9,506 bases of DNA. It comes from Prevotella sp. UBA4341. GTDB taxonomy: Bacteria > Bacteroidota > Bacteroidia > Bacteroidales > Bacteroidaceae. Shown here piece after piece: positions 5,895 through 9,506 of the stretch. The translations under genes were made by a program, and so were the position numbers. The notes below the pieces were generated by a model. That model was given only the letters and a program-made list of their open reading frames with translations. It was not told where the DNA came from and did not search any database. The stretch spans positions 1-9,506 of the forward strand of contig DGTH01000105.1 in the NCBI GenBank assembly GCA_002393705.1. The letters run 5' to 3'. How positions within the stretch are numbered: the first letter of the stretch is position 1; the number at the start of each line of letters is the position of its first letter.

Positions 5895-7263
5895 ATACCT
5901 CTACATCACCTTGCTGTGTGTGCTCGGCATTCAGCAGGAGACGCTGGCACAGACGCTGTCGTCTGCGCCGAAACTGGTTGTCAACGTCACCATCGACCAG
6001 CTGCGTGCCGACTATCTGGAAACCTTTATTCCACTCTACCGTGCTGACGGTTTCCGACTACTGTTAGGACAGGGAAAAGTATATACCAACGCGTCGTACA
6101 ACTTCGCACCCGTTGACAGAGCATCGGCCATCGCCACACTCGCCACGGGCACTACACCTTACTACCACGGCATAGTGGGTACCGAGTGGCTCAGCAAGCC
6201 CAAGCTGCAAACCGTCAACTGCATCAGCCTGACGCAAGGCTATAAGGCAGCTGCCAACCTGCAGACATCGACGCTGGGCGACGAGATGAAACTGGCATCG
6301 GAAGGCCTGTCGCTCGTCTATTCCTTTGCACCTACAGCCGATGCTGCCATTCTGTCAGCCGGACATGCCGCCACTGCCGTGGCATGGGTCAGCGACAGTC
6401 GCTGGGCTACGCTGAACTACGACCAGCCACTGCCAGAATGGATGAGCACCTTTACCCGGCAGACGGGCATTGCCACCGACGTGAACCAGAGCATCGCCGA
6501 CATGGCCATCAAGTGCATTGAGCAAGCCAGCGTCGGAGTAGATGAACAGCCCGACGTGCTGAACGTCATATTCAAGCAAGGCGCCACACCGCGCGACACC
6601 TACATCAGCCTGGACTACAACATAGCCCGGCTGATTAACCGCTTAGAGGCACGCATCGGCCACAGCCGCTACTTGCTGGTAGTGACCGGAACAGGATACT
6701 CAGAGGAAAAAGACAAACCCGGCAGCGAGGAGCGCTTCCATATTCCCACCGGCAAGTTCAACATCGTTCGCACGTCGAACCTGCTCAATATGTACCTCGG
6801 AGCCATCTACGCACCCGCCAAATACATTGAAACCTGCTACAGGAACCAACTCTTCCTGAACCTGCAGCTCATAGAGCGACTGAACATCAACCTGAGCGAA
6901 CTGCTGAAGCGCTCGCAAGACTTTCTCATCCAGGTGGAGGGTGTGCGCAACGTCTATACCAGCACACAGCTCATGACCAGCGAGAACTCACGGTTAGAGA
7001 AGATTCGCAACGGCTACTGCATCGACAAGTGCGGCGACCTGATGATAGAGGTAGCACCAGGCTGGAAACTCGTCAACGAGGAGCGTAACGAGAACATTCC
7101 CCAAAGAACGAGTTTCTTCTCATTCCCCATCATTTTCTACGGTTCAACACTCAGTAAAGAAACCATACAGACACCGGTAACGGTTGACCGTATTGCGCCC
7201 ACCGTGGCCAAGGCCATCCGCATCAGGGCACCAAACGCCTGCAGCTCGGAACCCTTGTTCTGA
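5881..7263 (+). CDS. Alkaline-phosphatase-superfamily protein, probably catalytically dead
   Basis: The protein has 460 residues; the start ATG at 5881 lies inside the lnb coding end (14-base overlap), implying coupled translation. A signal peptide (KYLYITLLCVLGI, cleavage near TLAQ) directs it to the periplasm. The fold is that of PafA-type phosphatases and phosphodiesterases: KLVVNVTIDQLRADYL (D39), YYHGIVG, a FPIIFYG strand, and a C-terminal VDRIAPTVAKAIRIRAPN matching the family's DIAPT...MPN end. However, the residues that should do the chemistry are absent by alignment from memory: the nucleophile Thr site reads DRASA (R80), the Asp/His pair before the mid-domain (family D..GH) is missing around FKQGATPRD (231-239), the DHG motif reads TGTGY (269-273), and the late THVP His is S414. 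Only D39 remains. It may be a binding or scaffold protein. It sits between lnb and secA, suggesting an envelope role. The natural C-terminus appears complete. Confidence 0.78.
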   Translation: MGKNKYLYITLLCVLGIQQETLAQTLSSAPKLVVNVTIDQLRADYLETFIPLYRADGFRLLLGQGKVYTNASYNFAPVDRASAIATLATGTTPYYHGIVGTEWLSKPKLQTVNCISLTQGYKAAANLQTSTLGDEMKLASEGLSLVYSFAPTADAAILSAGHAATAVAWVSDSRWATLNYDQPLPEWMSTFTRQTGIATDVNQSIADMAIKCIEQASVGVDEQPDVLNVIFKQGATPRDTYISLDYNIARLINRLEARIGHSRYLLVVTGTGYSEEKDKPGSEERFHIPTGKFNIVRTSNLLNMYLGAIYAPAKYIETCYRNQLFLNLQLIERLNINLSELLKRSQDFLIQVEGVRNVYTSTQLMTSENSRLEKIRNGYCIDKCGDLMIEVAPGWKLVNEERNENIPQRTSFFSFPIIFYGSTLSKETIQTPVTVDRIAPTVAKAIRIRAPNACSSEPLF

Positions 7264-7362
7264 CCCCAGAAGCCATAGTGGCCCCAGCAGGCATAGTGGC
7301 CCCAGCAGGCATAGTAGCCCCAGCAGGCCCAGTAGGCATAGTAGCCCCAGTAGCCCCAGCCA
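7264..7362. repeat. 9-bp tandem repeat, 11 copies, between the phosphatase-like gene and secA
   Basis: Eleven imperfect 9-base units follow each other directly after the phosphatase stop. Two variants, roughly CCCCAGCAG and GCATAGTRG, alternate for the first six units, giving an 18-base higher-order period, and then mix. The minus strand carries seven runs of three or four G, mostly 14 bases apart. Because 9 is a multiple of three, every frame without a stop codes for a short periodic peptide: IVAPAG on the plus strand, GLL-like or YWG-like on the minus strand. No promoter box or Shine-Dalgarno sequence is seen here; the repeat ends in an A-run (7362-7369) about 25 bases before the secA start. 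Its function is unknown. Confidence 0.85.
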
Positions 7363-7393
7363 AAAAAAATAGTAACAAAACAAGAATAAGAAT

Positions 7394-9506
7394 ATGAACT
7401 TTACAAAATTATTAAAGTCGCTCTTCGGCGACAAATCGTCAAGAGACATGAAACTTATCCAGCCACTGGTGGAGAAGGTGAAAGCCTGCACACCGGCCAT
7501 AGAGAAGCTGGATAACGACGCACTGCGTGCTCGCACCAAGGAACTACAGCAGCAAGTGCAACAATCGGCCAAGGAACAGAAGCAGCAGATTGAGCAGCTG
7601 AAAGCCAAGATTGAAGAAACGCCCATCGAGGAGCGTGCCGAAATCTTCGACCAGATAGACAAACTGGAAAAAGAAGCGCTCGAGGTCTATGAGAAGGCCC
7701 TCAACGAGGTAGGCCCGGAGGTATTTGCCATCGTCAAGGAGACGGCACGCCGCTTCGCCGAGAACGAGGAAACCATCGTTACCGCCACCGAGTTTGACCG
7801 CGAACTGGCTTCCGACCCGCGCAAGGACTTCATCACCATTGACGGCGACAAAGCCATCTACCACAACCACTGGACAGCCGGCGGCAACGACCTGAAGTGG
7901 GAAATGATTCACTACGACGTGCAGCTCTTCGGCGGCGTGGTACTGCATCAAGGTAAAATAGCCGAGATGGCAACCGGTGAAGGTAAGACGCTCGTGGCCA
8001 CGCTGCCTGTCTTCCTGAACGCACTGACGGGTAATGGCGTACACGTGGTGACGGTCAACGACTATCTGGCCAAGCGTGACTCCGAGTGGATGGGGCCGCT
8101 CTACATGTTCCACGGCCTCTCGGTAGATTGTATCGACAAGCACCAGCCCAACTCGCCGGCCCGTCGCCGAGCCTACCAGGCCGACATCACCTTCGGAACG
8201 AACAACGAGTTCGGCTTCGACTACCTGCGTGACAACATGGCCGTATCGCCGGCCGACCTCGTACAACGTTCACACAACTACGCCATCGTCGATGAGGTTG
8301 ACTCCGTGCTGATTGACGATGCCCGTACACCACTTATCATATCCGGTCCCGTACCTAAGGGTGACGACCAGATGTTTGAAGAGTACCAGCCACTGGTGGA
8401 ACGCCTCGTCGGCGTACAGCGCCAACTGGCTACCCAGTATCTGGCCGAAGCCAAGCAGAAAATCAGCAAGGGACAGGAGACGAAAGACCAGAAGCTGATC
8501 GAAGAGGGCTTCCTCTCGCTCTTCCGTTCTCACAAGGCGCTGCCTAAGAACAAGCCGCTCATCAAGTACCTCTCAGAGGAAGGCATCAAGGCCGGCATGC
8601 TGAAGACCGAGGAGACCTACATGGAGAACAACAACCGACGCATGCCCGAGGCCGTGGAGCCTCTGTACTTCGTGGTCGATGAGAAACTGAACTCCTGCGA
8701 CCTGACTGACAAGGGTACCGCTTGGCTGGCCGATCAGGTAAACGACAAGGACCTCTTCGTGCTGCCCGATATTGCCGCTGAGCTCTCAGCCCTCGAGAAC
8801 GAGAAGGACCTCACCGACCAGGAGCGTCTGGACAAGAAGGACGAACTGCTCAACCACTACGCCGTCCAGAGCGAGCGCGTACACACCCTGCAGCAGCTGC
8901 TCAAGGCTTACTGCATGTTCAACAAGGACGACGAGTATGTAGTCATAGACGGCGAAGTGAAGATTGTCGATGAGCAGACAGGCCGCATCATGGAGGGCCG
9001 CCGCTGGAGCGACGGTCTGCACCAGGCCGTAGAGGCCAAGGAGCACGTCAAGGTGGAGGCTGCCACACAGACCTTTGCCACCATTACGCTGCAAAACTAC
9101 TTCCGCATGTACCACAAGCTGGCCGGTATGACCGGTACTGCCATTACCGAGGCTGGCGAGTTCTGGGACATCTACAAGCTCGATGTGGTGGAAATTCCCA
9201 CCAACCGTCCTGTCATTCGTAACGACCAGAACGACCGCGTCTATAAGACCCAGCGTGAGAAGTATAACGCCGTGATTGAAGAGATTATCCAGATGCGTGA
9301 GAGCGGACGTCCGACGCTGGTGGGTACCACGTCGGTAGAAATCTCCGAACTGCTCTCCAAGATGCTCAGCATGCGCCAGATACCCCACCAGGTGCTGAAT
9401 GCCAAACTGCACCAGAAGGAGGCCGACATCGTGGCACTGGCCGGTCAATCGACCAACGGACTGGGTGCCGTCACCATTGCTACGAACATGGCCGGTCGTG
9501 GTACCG
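7394..9506 (+). CDS. secA: SecA, preprotein translocase ATPase (3' end outside window)
   Basis: SecA is the motor ATPase that pushes unfolded preproteins through SecYEG. From ATG 7394, 704 codons are visible and open. Landmarks: the N-terminal [12 protein letters not shown], Walker A MATGEGKT (about residues 192-199), [26 protein letters not shown], Walker B/DEAD-like [12 protein letters not shown] (from residue 300) with the following TPLIISG, the [22 protein letters not shown] stretch split across the preprotein cross-linking region, GMTGTA (from about 578) and, at the edge, TNMAGRGT of motif V. The rest of NBD2, the scaffold, wing and C-terminal tail lie beyond the window. As in other Bacteroidota, there is a long charged insert relative to E. 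coli at about residues 45-110, rich in K, E and Q and probably coiled. The start has no Shine-Dalgarno; the leader is A-rich. No separate promoter box is seen, so secA may be co-transcribed with lnb and the phosphatase-like gene. Confidence 0.97.
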   Translation, partial: MNFTKLLKSLFGDKSSRDMKLIQPLVEKVKACTPAIEKLDNDALRARTKELQQQVQQSAKEQKQQIEQLKAKIEETPIEERAEIFDQIDKLEKEALEVYEKALNEVGPEVFAIVKETARRFAENEETIVTATEFDRELASDPRKDFITIDGDKAIYHNHWTAGGNDLKWEMIHYDVQLFGGVVLHQGKIAEMATGEGKTLVATLPVFLNALTGNGVHVVTVNDYLAKRDSEWMGPLYMFHGLSVDCIDKHQPNSPARRRAYQADITFGTNNEFGFDYLRDNMAVSPADLVQRSHNYAIVDEVDSVLIDDARTPLIISGPVPKGDDQMFEEYQPLVERLVGVQRQLATQYLAEAKQKISKGQETKDQKLIEEGFLSLFRSHKALPKNKPLIKYLSEEGIKAGMLKTEETYMENNNRRMPEAVEPLYFVVDEKLNSCDLTDKGTAWLADQVNDKDLFVLPDIAAELSALENEKDLTDQERLDKKDELLNHYAVQSERVHTLQQLLKAYCMFNKDDEYVVIDGEVKIVDEQTGRIMEGRRWSDGLHQAVEAKEHVKVEAATQTFATITLQNYFRMYHKLAGMTGTAITEAGEFWDIYKLDVVEIPTNRPVIRNDQNDRVYKTQREKYNAVIEEIIQMRESGRPTLVGTTSVEISELLSKMLSMRQIPHQVLNAKLHQKEADIVALAGQSTNGLGAVTIATNMAGRGT

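Noticed and set aside
7221..7260. RAPN near the end of the phosphatase-like protein considered as an RAPP-type ribosome arrest motif controlling secA
   Set aside because: The segment aligns with the normal C-terminal APN/MPN motif of the alkaline phosphatase family, so family conservation explains it better.
7264..7362. Tandem repeat considered as a CRISPR array
   Set aside because: Units are 9 bases long, directly adjacent, and there are no spacers of unique sequence.
7144..7662. Minus-strand frame with a GLLGLLCLLG-type hydrophobic run, which looks like a membrane segment
   Set aside because: The hydrophobic run is just one translation of the 9-bp tandem repeat, and the frame extends antisense into secA and the phosphatase-like gene.
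7544..9448. Minus-strand open frames of 240 and 220 codons opposite secA
   Set aside because: They mirror the highly conserved secA sequence and have no features of their own.

Overview
The window looks like a chromosomal segment of a Bacteroidales bacterium, most likely a Prevotella-type member of the Bacteroidota. Three things support this: the protein set (a PpiD/SurA-like chaperone, a lipoprotein-type LptC, a DUF4105/Lnb protein, and a SecA with the extra charged N-terminal stretch of Bacteroidota), three AT-rich promoters carrying the Bacteroidota -7 box TAnnTTTG, and the absence of Shine-Dalgarno sequences before the genes. The species assignment is inference.

Layout. The left half is on the minus strand and reads, in transcription order: an outer-membrane beta-barrel protein (4607 to 3312), lptC (3295 to 2642), a CNNM/CBS/CorC-HlyC membrane protein that overlaps lptC by four bases (2645 to 1284), and, behind its own promoter, a PpiD-type peptidylprolyl isomerase that runs off the left edge (1180 to beyond 1). 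The right half is on the plus strand and reads: a DUF4105/Lnb membrane protein starting at GTG (4710-5894), an alkaline-phosphatase-superfamily protein overlapping it by 14 bases (5881-7263), a 99-bp tandem repeat, and secA running off the right edge (7394 to beyond 9506). The two halves diverge from an AT-rich region of about 100 bp (4608-4709) that holds one promoter for each direction.

How the genes fit together. Nearly everything concerns the cell envelope. SecA drives export across the inner membrane, Lnb-type proteins are reported to finish lipoprotein maturation, LptC takes part in LPS transport, the PpiD-like protein helps fold exported proteins, and there is one outer-membrane barrel. 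LptC itself begins with a lipobox, so it could be a substrate of the neighbouring Lnb.

The points most worth a second look are: (1) a 93-bp repeat-like insert with imperfect terminal inverted repeats that sits in frame inside the CNNM/CBS gene and adds about 31 residues; (2) a phosphatase-fold protein that appears to have lost almost all catalytic and metal-binding residues, so probably a conserved pseudoenzyme between lnb and secA; (3) an 11-copy, 9-bp tandem repeat just upstream of secA, one frame of which is an open frame ending in an ATGA overlap with the secA start; (4) a -7 box so close to the lnb GTG that the mRNA may be leaderless; and (5) a (TA)7 tract inside lnb whose slippage would truncate the protein. 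I saw no RNA genes, CRISPR arrays, transposase genes or prophage genes.
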